Shown piece by piece: positions 42,575 to 50,834 of a DNA stretch of 55,186 nt. The notes under the pieces were generated by a model that searched no databases, was not told the origin of the DNA, and saw nothing but the letters and a program-made list of their open reading frames with translations. Origin of the DNA: REEP01 sp964517265. GTDB lineage: Bacteria; Pseudomonadota; Alphaproteobacteria; Rhodospirillales; Defluviicoccaceae. Every line of letters starts with the position of its first letter. Within the stretch, counting starts at the first letter, position 1. Position numbers and translations under genes: made by a program. Where the stretch lies: positions 1 to 55,186 of the forward strand of contig CAZFBS010000018.1 of the NCBI GenBank assembly GCA_964517265.1. Reading direction: 5' to 3'.

Positions 42575-44145
42575 GCGGCGCGATGCGGAGGCCACTCCGG
42601 ATCATCTTTCAGTGGATCGAGGGACGCTTCGACTATTTCTTCGGGCGCGCGTGGAACCCGTTCTACGCATTGGGTGCACTCGGGTTTTTCTTCTTCTGGG
42701 TGGTCGCGGTCAGCGGACTTTACATCTATGCTTTTTTCGATACGGGAATTCCCGCAGCCTATGAGTCGGTCGAAGCGCTGACCTATGAGCAGTGGTGGCT
42801 TGGCGGGGTGATGCGCAGCCTTCATCGCTATGCCTCCGACGCCCTCGTACTTGTCGTTGTCATCCATATTGCTCGAGAATTCGCTTTTGATCGCTACCGC
42901 GGCGCCCGCTGGTATTCCTGGGTGCTGGGTGTGCCGACCCTGTCTCTGATGTTTGCCTCAGGCATCACCGGCTACTGGCTGGTGTGGGACCGGCTCGCGC
43001 AATACGTTGCCGAGGCGACGACCGAATGGCTTGATGCGCTGCCGATCTTCGGGCCGCCGGTTGCGCGCAACTTTCTCGCGCCGAGCTATCTGGACAGCCG
43101 CTTCTTCACCTTGATGCTGTTCATTCATATCGCGCTACCACTGCTGATGCTGTTCATCATGTGGTTCCACGTCAACCGCGTCAGCTATCCGAAGATCAAT
43201 CCCGCCCGTGGCCTCGCCGTCGGAACATTCCTCATGCTGCTGGTCTTGAGCCTCGTCTATCCGGCGACAAGCCAGGGAATCGCCGATCTAGCCGAGGTTC
43301 CATCGCCGGTCCGGCTCGACTGGTACTACCTATGGATTTACCCGCTGATCGATCTTTCCGGAGAGACGGCGGTCTGGATCTTTTCGCTTCTGGCGACGCT
43401 GGTGTTGATGCTGATGCCTTGGCTGCCGCCCAAGCGCGAGAAGGCGATCGCGAAGGTTGATCTCGACAATTGCAACGGCTGTACGCGATGTGCGGTTGAT
43501 TGTCCATTCGGTGCGATCAGAATGGGGCCGCGCACTGACGGCAAGCCGTTCGACACCCAAGCGGTCGTGAATCCCTCCCTTTGCGTTGCGTGCGGCATCT
43601 GTACGGGATCCTGCCCGACGGCCACCCCCTTCCGCCGTGCTTCGGCCCTGGTTCCCGGAATTGATCTCGGCTGGCTTCCGCTTGCAGAGGTGCGAGAGCG
43701 CACGCACAAGGCCGCAGAGCGGCTGACGGGCGACGCCCGCGTCCTCATCTTTGGCTGTGATCACGGACTCGCCGTCGAACAACGCACTGGTGCGGATATC
43801 GGCGCGGTATCGCTGCCGTGTCTCGGTCTGATCCCCCCCTCGATGATCGATTATGTGCTGAGCCGTCGGCTCGCTGATGGCGTCGTTGTCACTGGCTGCC
43901 GGGAAGGGCAGTGCAATTATCGGCTGGGCCGGCGGTGGACCGAGGAGCGAATCGATGGGGCGCGCGATCCGCAACTGCGCACTCGTGTTCCGCGGGATCA
44001 CATCGCGCAGATCTGGGCCTCGCCCCTTGACGGGCGCCGGTTCGAGCGGGAACTCCGGAATTTTCAGCAGCGCTTGCGCGTCTCTGCCGCGCGATCGCCC
44101 GAGCTGCAAGCTGCACCGCGGGCGCCGGAGCAGGTAACGGAATGA
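42571..44145 (+). CDS. Cytochrome b / 2[4Fe-4S] ferredoxin / MvhD-like fusion protein
   Basis: 524 residues. The N-terminal part is a diheme cytochrome b: His85-X13-His99 and His186-X13-His200 with GGVMRSLHRYASD and FASGITGYWLVWD. Two further helices follow, then two 4Fe-4S clusters (CNGCTRCAVDCP, Cys301-311; CVACGICTGSCP, Cys338-348) and a C-terminal domain like the delta subunit of methyl-viologen hydrogenase (VLIFGCDHG, Cys396; Cys417; VVVTGCREGQCNY, Cys443/448). The whole looks like an electron-transfer module between quinone and cytoplasmic iron-sulfur or flavin carriers. It is coupled to the SCO gene (ATGA) and to the next gene (ATGA). Confidence 0.88.
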   Translation: MSGAMRRPLRIIFQWIEGRFDYFFGRAWNPFYALGALGFFFFWVVAVSGLYIYAFFDTGIPAAYESVEALTYEQWWLGGVMRSLHRYASDALVLVVVIHIAREFAFDRYRGARWYSWVLGVPTLSLMFASGITGYWLVWDRLAQYVAEATTEWLDALPIFGPPVARNFLAPSYLDSRFFTLMLFIHIALPLLMLFIMWFHVNRVSYPKINPARGLAVGTFLMLLVLSLVYPATSQGIADLAEVPSPVRLDWYYLWIYPLIDLSGETAVWIFSLLATLVLMLMPWLPPKREKAIAKVDLDNCNGCTRCAVDCPFGAIRMGPRTDGKPFDTQAVVNPSLCVACGICTGSCPTATPFRRASALVPGIDLGWLPLAEVRERTHKAAERLTGDARVLIFGCDHGLAVEQRTGADIGAVSLPCLGLIPPSMIDYVLSRRLADGVVVTGCREGQCNYRLGRRWTEERIDGARDPQLRTRVPRDHIAQIWASPLDGRRFERELRNFQQRLRVSAARSPELQAAPRAPEQVTE

Positions 44146-44642
44146 ACCGGTTCATGCGCTATGGCGGCCAAGCGGCGATCTATGCCGCGGTCGCGGTCCT
44201 GATCGGCTACTTCGCCAATGCGCCGGCTTATGAACGGGTTTCACCGGAGAACGCCGTGATCAAGCTCAGCCTTGTGCATGGCGGCAAGCGCGGGGACTGT
44301 CGAGAACGTACGCCGGAAGAGCTAGCCAACCTGCCGCCCAACATGCGCAAGACGGTTGTTTGTCCACGCGGGCGCTCGCCGGTTGAAGTCGAATTGGAGT
44401 TGAGCGGCGACGTCATCTACGCCGCCATATTGCCGCCGACTGGCTTTTCGGGTGACGGCCCTTCACGGGTCTACGAGCGCTTCGAAGTTCCTGCCGGACA
44501 CCACTCGATCGCCGTTCGCCTGCGCGACACCAATCGGTCGGACGGGTTCGACTACCAAGGGGAGACCGAAGTGACACTGGCGCCCGGCCGCAATTTCGCC
44601 ATTGATTTTGATGGCTTCGGCGGCGTGTTTCGCTTCGAATAG
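44142..44642 (+). CDS. Secreted or membrane-anchored protein of unknown function in the heme-copper operon
   Basis: 166 residues. One N-terminal hydrophobic segment (about 8-26) and a beta-rich extracytoplasmic domain (KLSLVHGGKRGDCRERTPEE, PVEVELELSGDVIYAAIL, VPAGHHSIAVRLRD). Two cysteines (C49, C71) could form a disulfide. No family is recognised. The start overlaps the fusion gene's stop (ATGA), so it is made with it and is probably an accessory or assembly factor of that complex. Confidence 0.75.
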   Translation: MNRFMRYGGQAAIYAAVAVLIGYFANAPAYERVSPENAVIKLSLVHGGKRGDCRERTPEELANLPPNMRKTVVCPRGRSPVEVELELSGDVIYAAILPPTGFSGDGPSRVYERFEVPAGHHSIAVRLRDTNRSDGFDYQGETEVTLAPGRNFAIDFDGFGGVFRFE

Positions 44643-44655
44643 GCGAGGATAAGAG

Positions 44656-45069
44656 ATGGAAAAAGGGCAACTTCCAAGGTTGGAATGGCGCGACACCTAC
44701 TCAGTGGGGGTGCCGGCGATCGACCATGAACACCAGGAACTGATCGGGCTGTTGAACGCCATCATTGATACCTTGGAGACGGACGGTGAGAGCGAGCAGG
44801 TTTTGGACGCCCTGGGCGAAGTGAATTCAGGCATTAACGCCCATTTTGCTCTCGAAGAACAAATTATGCGGGAGCGCGGGTACGATCAATATCCCGATCA
44901 CAAAGAAGACCACGAACGACTGCTGGACGACATCCGCGAAATCATGGATGCCTTCTCCGACGGCAGCTATGCCGATCGCCGCGAAGCCCTCGCGTTACGA
45001 CTGCGGGACTGGTTCGTCGAACATTCCAAAACACGGGATGCCCGCTTGCACAAACACTTGCACGGTTGA
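44656..45069 (+). CDS. Bacteriohemerythrin
   Basis: 137 residues with the full ligand set: DHEHQEL, AHFALEEQI, DHKEDHERL and EHSKTRDARLH. The start follows GAGGATAAGAG, 13 bases after the previous stop, so it ends the heme-copper operon. Like the three hemerythrin-type proteins upstream it would bind oxygen or NO near the enzyme. Confidence 0.92.
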   Translation: MEKGQLPRLEWRDTYSVGVPAIDHEHQELIGLLNAIIDTLETDGESEQVLDALGEVNSGINAHFALEEQIMRERGYDQYPDHKEDHERLLDDIREIMDAFSDGSYADRREALALRLRDWFVEHSKTRDARLHKHLHG

Positions 45070-45134
45070 CGTCACCACGTCTCGGAGCATTTCAAGGAGT
45101 TGCCGGCGATCGGCATGCTCGCATATTCACCAGG

Positions 45135-45524
45135 CTACTGCGCCGTCGCCTCCTTGAGATAGGCAATCAGGTTTGCGACGTCCTCTTCCTTCTTCAATCC
45201 CGCGAATATCATCCTGTTACCTTCTACATACGTCTTCGGGTTCTTGACATACTCGCTGATTGTTTCTTCATTCCAAGTAATATTCGCGTTCTTCATGGCA
45301 TCGGAATATTTGAAATCCTCGACGCTGCCGGACTGCCGTCCGAAAATCCCGACAAGATGCGGTCCGACCTTATTTTTTTCTTGCTTGACTTCATGGCACG
45401 TTGCGCACTTGCGGAACACTTTCTCACCAGCTTCGGGGTCGCCTTCTGCACTGGCGACGGGGGTCATCATCACGCTCGCTGCCATAACAACAGCGCTGAT
45501 TGCCAACGTTTGGTTCAGCTTCAT
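45135..45524 (-). CDS. Small class I cytochrome c (c550-like)
   Basis: 129 residues. A Sec signal peptide (about 1-26, ASA) precedes a single-heme domain with CATCH (heme c) and VEGNRMIFAGLKKEEDVANLI, where the Met supplies the sixth ligand. The size and the PKTYVEGN motif match soluble c550/c2 donors. It is convergent with the hemerythrin gene and has an FNR-type box about 85 bases from the predicted start of transcription. It is a plausible electron donor to NirS or to the CuA subunit. Confidence 0.9.
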   Translation of the reverse strand: MKLNQTLAISAVVMAASVMMTPVASAEGDPEAGEKVFRKCATCHEVKQEKNKVGPHLVGIFGRQSGSVEDFKYSDAMKNANITWNEETISEYVKNPKTYVEGNRMIFAGLKKEEDVANLIAYLKEATAQ

Positions 45525-45641
45525 TGCTTAAATCTCCCAATTCCCGTCGTTCGCCCCGGAATCCTGTATCAAACCCTAGGGCAGAAACATTTCGAGCCGT
45601 GTTCGACCCATTTAGGTTCGCGGCGCGCGACGCCACGCGCC

Positions 45642-45655
45642 TTGACGATCATCAA
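45642..45655 (-). promoter_or_regulatory. FNR/NNR-type binding site for the cytochrome c gene
   Basis: TTGAC-GATC-ATCAA, 14 bases with one deviation from the palindrome. A centre at 45648.5 would start minus-strand transcription near 45607, giving an ~83-base leader before the cytochrome c gene. Confidence 0.55.
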
Positions 45656-45701
45656 CTGGCCTCTGTGTGACAGCCGATCAAGGGATGTACAAGCTTTCAT
45701 G

Positions 45702-46700
45702 CTAACTGAAATGCAAAATCCGGCCATCGGCGCCGACCAGCCATGCTTCAACGGCGGGAAACGCACGGACGAGCCGAGGTATTTCCTCTTGCGGCATTAC
45801 GTGCAGCGCGGTCGATAACGCATCCGCGAGCGTCGCATCCAAGGCCAGCACCGACACCGATTGGAAGTGCCCAGAGCTGCGGCCTTCGTGAGGTGAAAAC
45901 AGATGATGATGACGGCCGCTTGCTTCGAAAGCCGATGTGTGGCCCGCCGACGTCGCCATCGCGCGCTGCGATAGGGTCAGCCGCAGGGAGTTGGCCGGCG
46001 CAGGAACGGGAGCTTCAATCGTCACCTGCCACGGCGTGCCGGCGGGCGAAGTCCCGATCGCCCGCAGCTCGCCGAGATCAAGGAGCACGTCCGGCCAACC
46101 GTGTGCGCGCAAAAGCGTGGCAACCTGATCGGTGATGTAGCCCTGGGCAATGCCGTTCAGGGTCAGTGCCATTCCACGCGGGATTCGGATCGCAAATTCG
46201 TCAATTTCGATCCGCTTGAAATCGATGTGCTTGAGCGCTTGTTGAATCGCGTGCATGGGAGGTCCGGATCGATCGCCCGGATGGGCTCGGAAATGAGTCG
46301 CGTAGAGCTGCCATAACGGCTGCACGCTGACATCAAACGCGCCTGCGCTGGCATCGCTGATCGCACGCGCGGCACGCAGCAGGGAAACCATGTCGAGCGA
46401 AGGATAGCGAAGAATGTTGTCTTGGTTGAGGCGGCAAAGCTCGGAGTAGGGCCGGTACAGGCTGAAGATGTTCTCCAGGCGCTCGATCTCGTCGAGGCAG
46501 AGACGAAGCGCACCGTGTACCGCCGCACGATCTTCGTGGACCAGCACCAGCCGCGCATCGGCGCCGAGGGCCGTGCCGCGCCATTCAAAGGCACGCATTC
46601 TTGCGGCCGCGCCCCCAATGCCGCCGACGGCCAGTGCAGTGCCAGCGATCAGCGTCAGCACCTTGCGGCGGCCAACGATCCTATCAAGCGGTCGGTTCAT
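45702..46700 (-). CDS. nirX: ApbE-family FMN transferase (NirX/NosX)
   Basis: 332 residues. A twin-arginine-type or Sec signal (GRRKVLTLIAGTALAVGGIGG) precedes an ApbE domain: MRAFEWRGTALGADARLVL, GAFDVSVQPLWQLY, LNGIAQGYITDQVATLL and ATSAGHTSAF. It should attach FMN to a Thr of the NosR-type protein encoded next to it. The start overlaps the stop of nirI (46697-46700). The layout nirX-nirI divergent from nirS is that of Paracoccus, so NirX is preferred to NosX. Confidence 0.85.
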   Translation of the reverse strand: MNRPLDRIVGRRKVLTLIAGTALAVGGIGGAAARMRAFEWRGTALGADARLVLVHEDRAAVHGALRLCLDEIERLENIFSLYRPYSELCRLNQDNILRYPSLDMVSLLRAARAISDASAGAFDVSVQPLWQLYATHFRAHPGDRSGPPMHAIQQALKHIDFKRIEIDEFAIRIPRGMALTLNGIAQGYITDQVATLLRAHGWPDVLLDLGELRAIGTSPAGTPWQVTIEAPVPAPANSLRLTLSQRAMATSAGHTSAFEASGRHHHLFSPHEGRSSGHFQSVSVLALDATLADALSTALHVMPQEEIPRLVRAFPAVEAWLVGADGRILHFS

Positions 46701-48880
46701 TGCTCAGTCCCTCCGATGGTGACCGACCGCCCGCCTGCCAGTGCATCGCGCCGCTCGCGGCGTTTGCGCTGTGCCACCAGCGGGGGACATACGGTGTCGT
46801 CGGCGTACAGGGTCTGACAATTGAGGCAGTGAATGCATTCGTTGGGATTGATCGGACCTTCAGGATGAATCGCCTGGACCGGACAGTTGCGATAGCAGAT
46901 CTGGCATTCCCGGCCACACTGTGGTCTTCGTTTCAGCCAATCGAACATACGCAGACGCGCGGGAATCGCCAGTGCCGCGCCCAACGGACAAAGATAGCGG
47001 CAGAAGAAGCGATTGATAAACAAACCGGCGACCAGCAGCGCGAGGGCATAGACGACGAAGGGCCAGTCGCGTTGAAACCGCAACGAGATCGCTGTCTTGA
47101 ACGGCTCGATCTCGGCACCGATGAATGCGGTCGTCATCGAGTTGAGGGAGACCGCGAACAAACCCAGGAAGGCCAGATACTTGATGGGCCAGAGGCGCTC
47201 GTGCAATCCGAACGGGACATGAACCTGCGGCAGTCGCAGCCGGCGAGCGCCTTCGTTCAACAGTTCCTGCAGGGCGCCAAACGGGCAGAGCCAGCCGCAA
47301 AAGACGCCTCGGCCGAGGAACAGCAGACCGATCGCCACATAGCTCCAGAGAATGAAGATCAAGGGATCAAGGAGGAAGAATTCCCAGCGGAAATCCGTCA
47401 TCAGAGAGTGAACGAAGGTCAGCACGTTGACGACCGAGAGTTGGGCACCGGCAATCCAGCCAAGCCACACGAGGACAACCAACAAGAACCCCCGGCGCAA
47501 CCAACGAATGAGCTTGGGTCGACGCACAAACGCGCTCTGAAATACCAACAGGCCGGTCAAACTCGCGAGCAGCAGGAGAAGGGCAAGGATGCGACCGCGC
47601 TGCTGCTGCCAAGTCTGCTGCCATAACGGCTCCTCAAATACTGTTTCTTCCGGAGATACTGTTTCTTCCGGTGAGGCCGGCGCCAGCCGATAACGCTCCG
47701 GAATCTGATACTCGAACGACAGCATCTCTGCCTGAGCGGCATCACCGAGACTGGCTTCCGAGATCATCAAGTCGAGACGCCAGGGCGCAAGCGGATCGAA
47801 CCCGCTTTCTCCGGGAATCACAAAAATGCCGATCTCCCGCATCTCCGGCGCGCCGTCGATCTCCAGGCGTTCCAGATTGCGGTAATGCTCGGTGGAGAGC
47901 GGAATTGTTCGCTCACCCTGGGTGATTTGAATCCGATCGAACCGGCCGCTGCGCACAAATCCGGTGCCCTTGAACGAGTAGCGGCCGCGGGCGGCAATCA
48001 AGATCGCCTGATCGGTAGGCGAAAGGTCCGCGACAAGGCGGGTGAACGCCCGCGCACCGATCAGGTTTTCACCGATTCGTGGCGGCAGCAGGAGCGAGAG
48101 GTAAAGTTCGATGAACAGCCGCTCGCCGGCATCGTCCTGTTGAGGGCGGGACGCGGGCTCGCCCGTTTGCACAATGTCGCCCTCGGTGATGCGACGGAAG
48201 ACGATCGAGCCATCGGCCACAAGATCGTCCCAATCCGCCGGCTCAAAGGTGGCGCGGTCGAGTGTGCCGGCATCAGACCCGTCCCCGAGTAGGCCGCGGG
48301 AGAGAGCGACGGCCTTTGCGGCCCGGACGATGCCGTCGCGAATGACGGCGCTGGAGACAGTCGCGCCGGCAACGGCGGGCGGAAACGATGAGCCCGTCGA
48401 TTCTACCGAAGCTGCCTGGGGTTGCAGCGAAATTCCGCGAAAGCCGGCCACATATTCGCCCAGTTCGGATTCGGAAATGCCGATGACCAGGATCGGTTCG
48501 GTGTGCTGTCGCAGTTGCGCACCGGTAATGGTGCCGTTGAGGTTGATCCCAAACAAGACGTCGAGGGGCTTGCCTGAATATCCCGTGGTTCGGACAGCGG
48601 CCAGTGTCGACACCGCGTAGCCGACAACTTGGCCGCCTCGATAGACCGGTGCGGCCGGCGGGGTGCCCTCGAACGGCCCGACCCGATCGGCATCGGGAAA
48701 AACCTGCTGCAACTCCGTCGGCGTGAGTAGATCGAGTCCAGCGTCCTCGGCAAGGCACGGAATCGCGGTGGCAGCGGTCATAAGGATGCCCAGCAACAGA
48801 AAGACGAGCGCTGGAATGCCTTGTCCGCCACTGGTGCACGATCTTGATTGTCCCAAACGCACGGTTCCCCGGTCGATCAT
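46697..48880 (-). CDS. nirI: NosR/NirI-type membrane iron-sulfur flavoprotein
   Basis: 727 residues. A signal segment is followed by a periplasmic FMN-binding domain (AGATVSS carries the Thr for covalent FMN), a long periplasmic region, six or so membrane helices with two CxxxCP motifs (FCGWLCPFGA and FCRYLCPLGA) and two 4Fe-4S clusters (CQICYRNCP; CIHCLNC). NosR and NirI are homologues; the divergent position next to nirS and the absence of nosZ favour NirI, needed for nirS expression or electron supply. I start at ATG 48880 because the FNR-type box predicts transcription from about 48892, which excludes ATG 48895. Confidence 0.85.
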   Translation of the reverse strand: MIDRGTVRLGQSRSCTSGGQGIPALVFLLLGILMTAATAIPCLAEDAGLDLLTPTELQQVFPDADRVGPFEGTPPAAPVYRGGQVVGYAVSTLAAVRTTGYSGKPLDVLFGINLNGTITGAQLRQHTEPILVIGISESELGEYVAGFRGISLQPQAASVESTGSSFPPAVAGATVSSAVIRDGIVRAAKAVALSRGLLGDGSDAGTLDRATFEPADWDDLVADGSIVFRRITEGDIVQTGEPASRPQQDDAGERLFIELYLSLLLPPRIGENLIGARAFTRLVADLSPTDQAILIAARGRYSFKGTGFVRSGRFDRIQITQGERTIPLSTEHYRNLERLEIDGAPEMREIGIFVIPGESGFDPLAPWRLDLMISEASLGDAAQAEMLSFEYQIPERYRLAPASPEETVSPEETVFEEPLWQQTWQQQRGRILALLLLLASLTGLLVFQSAFVRRPKLIRWLRRGFLLVVLVWLGWIAGAQLSVVNVLTFVHSLMTDFRWEFFLLDPLIFILWSYVAIGLLFLGRGVFCGWLCPFGALQELLNEGARRLRLPQVHVPFGLHERLWPIKYLAFLGLFAVSLNSMTTAFIGAEIEPFKTAISLRFQRDWPFVVYALALLVAGLFINRFFCRYLCPLGAALAIPARLRMFDWLKRRPQCGRECQICYRNCPVQAIHPEGPINPNECIHCLNCQTLYADDTVCPPLVAQRKRRERRDALAGGRSVTIGGTEQ

Positions 48881-48926
48881 TGTTCGCCCCCACATTGCAA
48901 CTTTGGAGGAGCCGAGAAGGCACGCC

Positions 48927-48940
48927 TTGACGCCGGTTAA
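48927..48940 (-). promoter_or_regulatory. FNR/NNR-type site of the nirI promoter
   Basis: TTGAC-GCCG-GTTAA in the nirI/nirS divergent region. The centre lies about 41 bases from a start near 48892, a class II activator position for nirI on the minus strand. Confidence 0.65.
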
Positions 48941-48969
48941 GTGCGGCGCGTACGCTTCACGGGAGTTCC

Positions 48970-48983
48970 TTGATCAACGTTAA
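48970..48983 (+). promoter_or_regulatory. FNR/NNR-type site of the nirS promoter
   Basis: TTGAT-CAAC-GTTAA. A centre at 48976.5 predicts a start near 49018, with AAGAAT (49005-49010) as the -10 and nirS ATG 23 bases on. Confidence 0.65.
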
Positions 48984-49040
48984 GGCGAAGCAGCCAATAG
49001 CCGCAAGAATCGTAAGGTAACTTGAGTTCGGAGGGGCATC

Positions 49041-50780
49041 ATGAGGGGTAAGGTTGCTACTGTTCTTGTGACGGCGGGGATTCTCGTTGCCGGCCAGCCT
49101 GGGCTCGCGCAACAGCAGCCGACACAGTCGGATCTGGAAAAACACGAGACACAACCCGGGGATCGGTATGAACCCAGCCTCGATGTCCTGAAAGAGATGC
49201 CGACGGAGGCACCTGGAGAAAAACCGGGAGTGCCGGCGCTGAACGCCGAGGAATTTCAGCGCGCCAATCAAATCTATTTCGAACGGTGCGCCGGCTGCCA
49301 TGGGGTGCTTCGCGCGGGGGCGACCGGCAAGGCGCTGACCACCGACCTGACGCGGGAAAAAGGCTTCGATTATTTGCGCGACTTTATCACCTATGGCTCG
49401 CCCGCCGGTATGCCGAACTGGGGAACGTCAGGCGATCTGAGCGAAAATGATGTCGAGCTGATGGCGAAGTACCTGTTGAACGATCCGCCGCAGCCTCCCG
49501 AATTCGGTATGGCCCAGATGAAGGAGACCTGGGAGGTTCTCGTCCCGGTCGATCAACGGCCGACCGAGCAGATGAACGACCTCGACCTGGACAATCTGTT
49601 TTCCGTCACGCTTCGGGACATCGGTGAAATCGCGCTGATCGACGGCGGCAGCAAGGAGATCGTCACCACCATTCCCACCGGCTATGCAGTTCATATCTCC
49701 CGTATTTCGGCATCCGGGCGATATCTCTACGTGATCGGTCGCGACGGCAAGGTGGACATGATCGATTTGTGGATGGACCCGCCGGCACCTGTCGCGACGA
49801 TCAAGATCGGTCTTGAAGCACGGTCCGTCGAAACGTCCAAGGCCAAAGGCTGGGAAGACAGGTACGCGATTGCCGGTGCCTACTGGCCGCCGCAATACGT
49901 TATCATGGATGGGCAGACTCTCGAGCCGATCAAGATCGTCTCGACTCGCGGCATGACCATAGACACCCAGGAGTACCATCCCGAACCGCGGGTTGCGTCG
50001 ATTGTCGGTTCGCACTTCAATCCGGAGTTCGTGGTCAACGTCAAGGAAACCGGCCGCGTCCTGATGGTCAACTACGAGGACATCGACAACCTCAAGGTCA
50101 CCGCGATCGAAGCGGAGCGATTCCTTCACGATGGCGGGTTCGATGCCAGCAAGCGCTACTTCCTCGTGGCCGCAAATGCCCGCAACAAGGTTGCGGTGAT
50201 CGATACCAAGGAAAACAAGCTGGTGTCCCTGGTCGAGACCGGTACGACACCGCATCCTGGCCGGGGCGCCAACTTCGTTCATCCAGAGTTTGGTCCGGTC
50301 TGGGCGACCAGTCATCTCGGCGACGAGACGATCTCTCTCATCGGCACCGATCCGGAAAATCATCCGGAACAGGCATGGAAGGTGGTCCAGACGCTGGAAG
50401 GGCAGGGCGGCGGCTCGCTGTTCATCAAGACCCATCCGGAGTCTCATTATCTTTATGTCGATACACCTCTCAACCCCGAAGCGGAGATCGCTTCCTCGGT
50501 TGCCGTGTTCGACATCCGCGATCTTGATCAACCCTACAAGGTGCTGCCGATCGGTGAGTGGTCGGGCATTGACGAGGGGATTCGGCGGGTGGTCCAAGGT
50601 GAGTTCAACAAGGCGGGCGACGAAATCTGGTTCTCTGTGTGGAATGCACAGGATCAGGAGTCGGCCATTGTCGTCGTCGACGACAAGACGCTTGAACTCA
50701 AACATGTCATTCGCGAGCCGAGGCTGAACACGCCGACCGGGAAGTTCAACGTCTTCAATACGCGCAACGATGTGTACTGA
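49041..50780 (+). CDS. nirS: Cytochrome cd1 nitrite reductase
   Basis: 579 residues with a Sec signal peptide. The cytochrome c domain has CAGCH (Cys83, Cys86, His87). The eight-bladed d1 propeller has the proximal heme d1 ligand in GYAVHIS (His218) and the two active-site histidines in VGSHFNPEF and TTPHPGRG. TPTGKFNV is near the C-terminus, as in Paracoccus. It reduces nitrite to NO in the periplasm. GGAGGGG precedes the start. The full nir assembly genes follow. Confidence 0.97.
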   Translation: MRGKVATVLVTAGILVAGQPGLAQQQPTQSDLEKHETQPGDRYEPSLDVLKEMPTEAPGEKPGVPALNAEEFQRANQIYFERCAGCHGVLRAGATGKALTTDLTREKGFDYLRDFITYGSPAGMPNWGTSGDLSENDVELMAKYLLNDPPQPPEFGMAQMKETWEVLVPVDQRPTEQMNDLDLDNLFSVTLRDIGEIALIDGGSKEIVTTIPTGYAVHISRISASGRYLYVIGRDGKVDMIDLWMDPPAPVATIKIGLEARSVETSKAKGWEDRYAIAGAYWPPQYVIMDGQTLEPIKIVSTRGMTIDTQEYHPEPRVASIVGSHFNPEFVVNVKETGRVLMVNYEDIDNLKVTAIEAERFLHDGGFDASKRYFLVAANARNKVAVIDTKENKLVSLVETGTTPHPGRGANFVHPEFGPVWATSHLGDETISLIGTDPENHPEQAWKVVQTLEGQGGGSLFIKTHPESHYLYVDTPLNPEAEIASSVAVFDIRDLDQPYKVLPIGEWSGIDEGIRRVVQGEFNKAGDEIWFSVWNAQDQESAIVVVDDKTLELKHVIREPRLNTPTGKFNVFNTRNDVY

Positions 50781-50834
50781 CATAACGTCGACAGGAAAAA
50801 GGTCACTGCGACCGAAAGCCGCGATGCTGACGCC

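Noticed and set aside
46697..48880. Call as NosR of a nitrous-oxide reductase cluster
   Set aside because: No nosZ or other nos genes nearby; the divergent nirS position fits NirI. Homology alone cannot separate the two.
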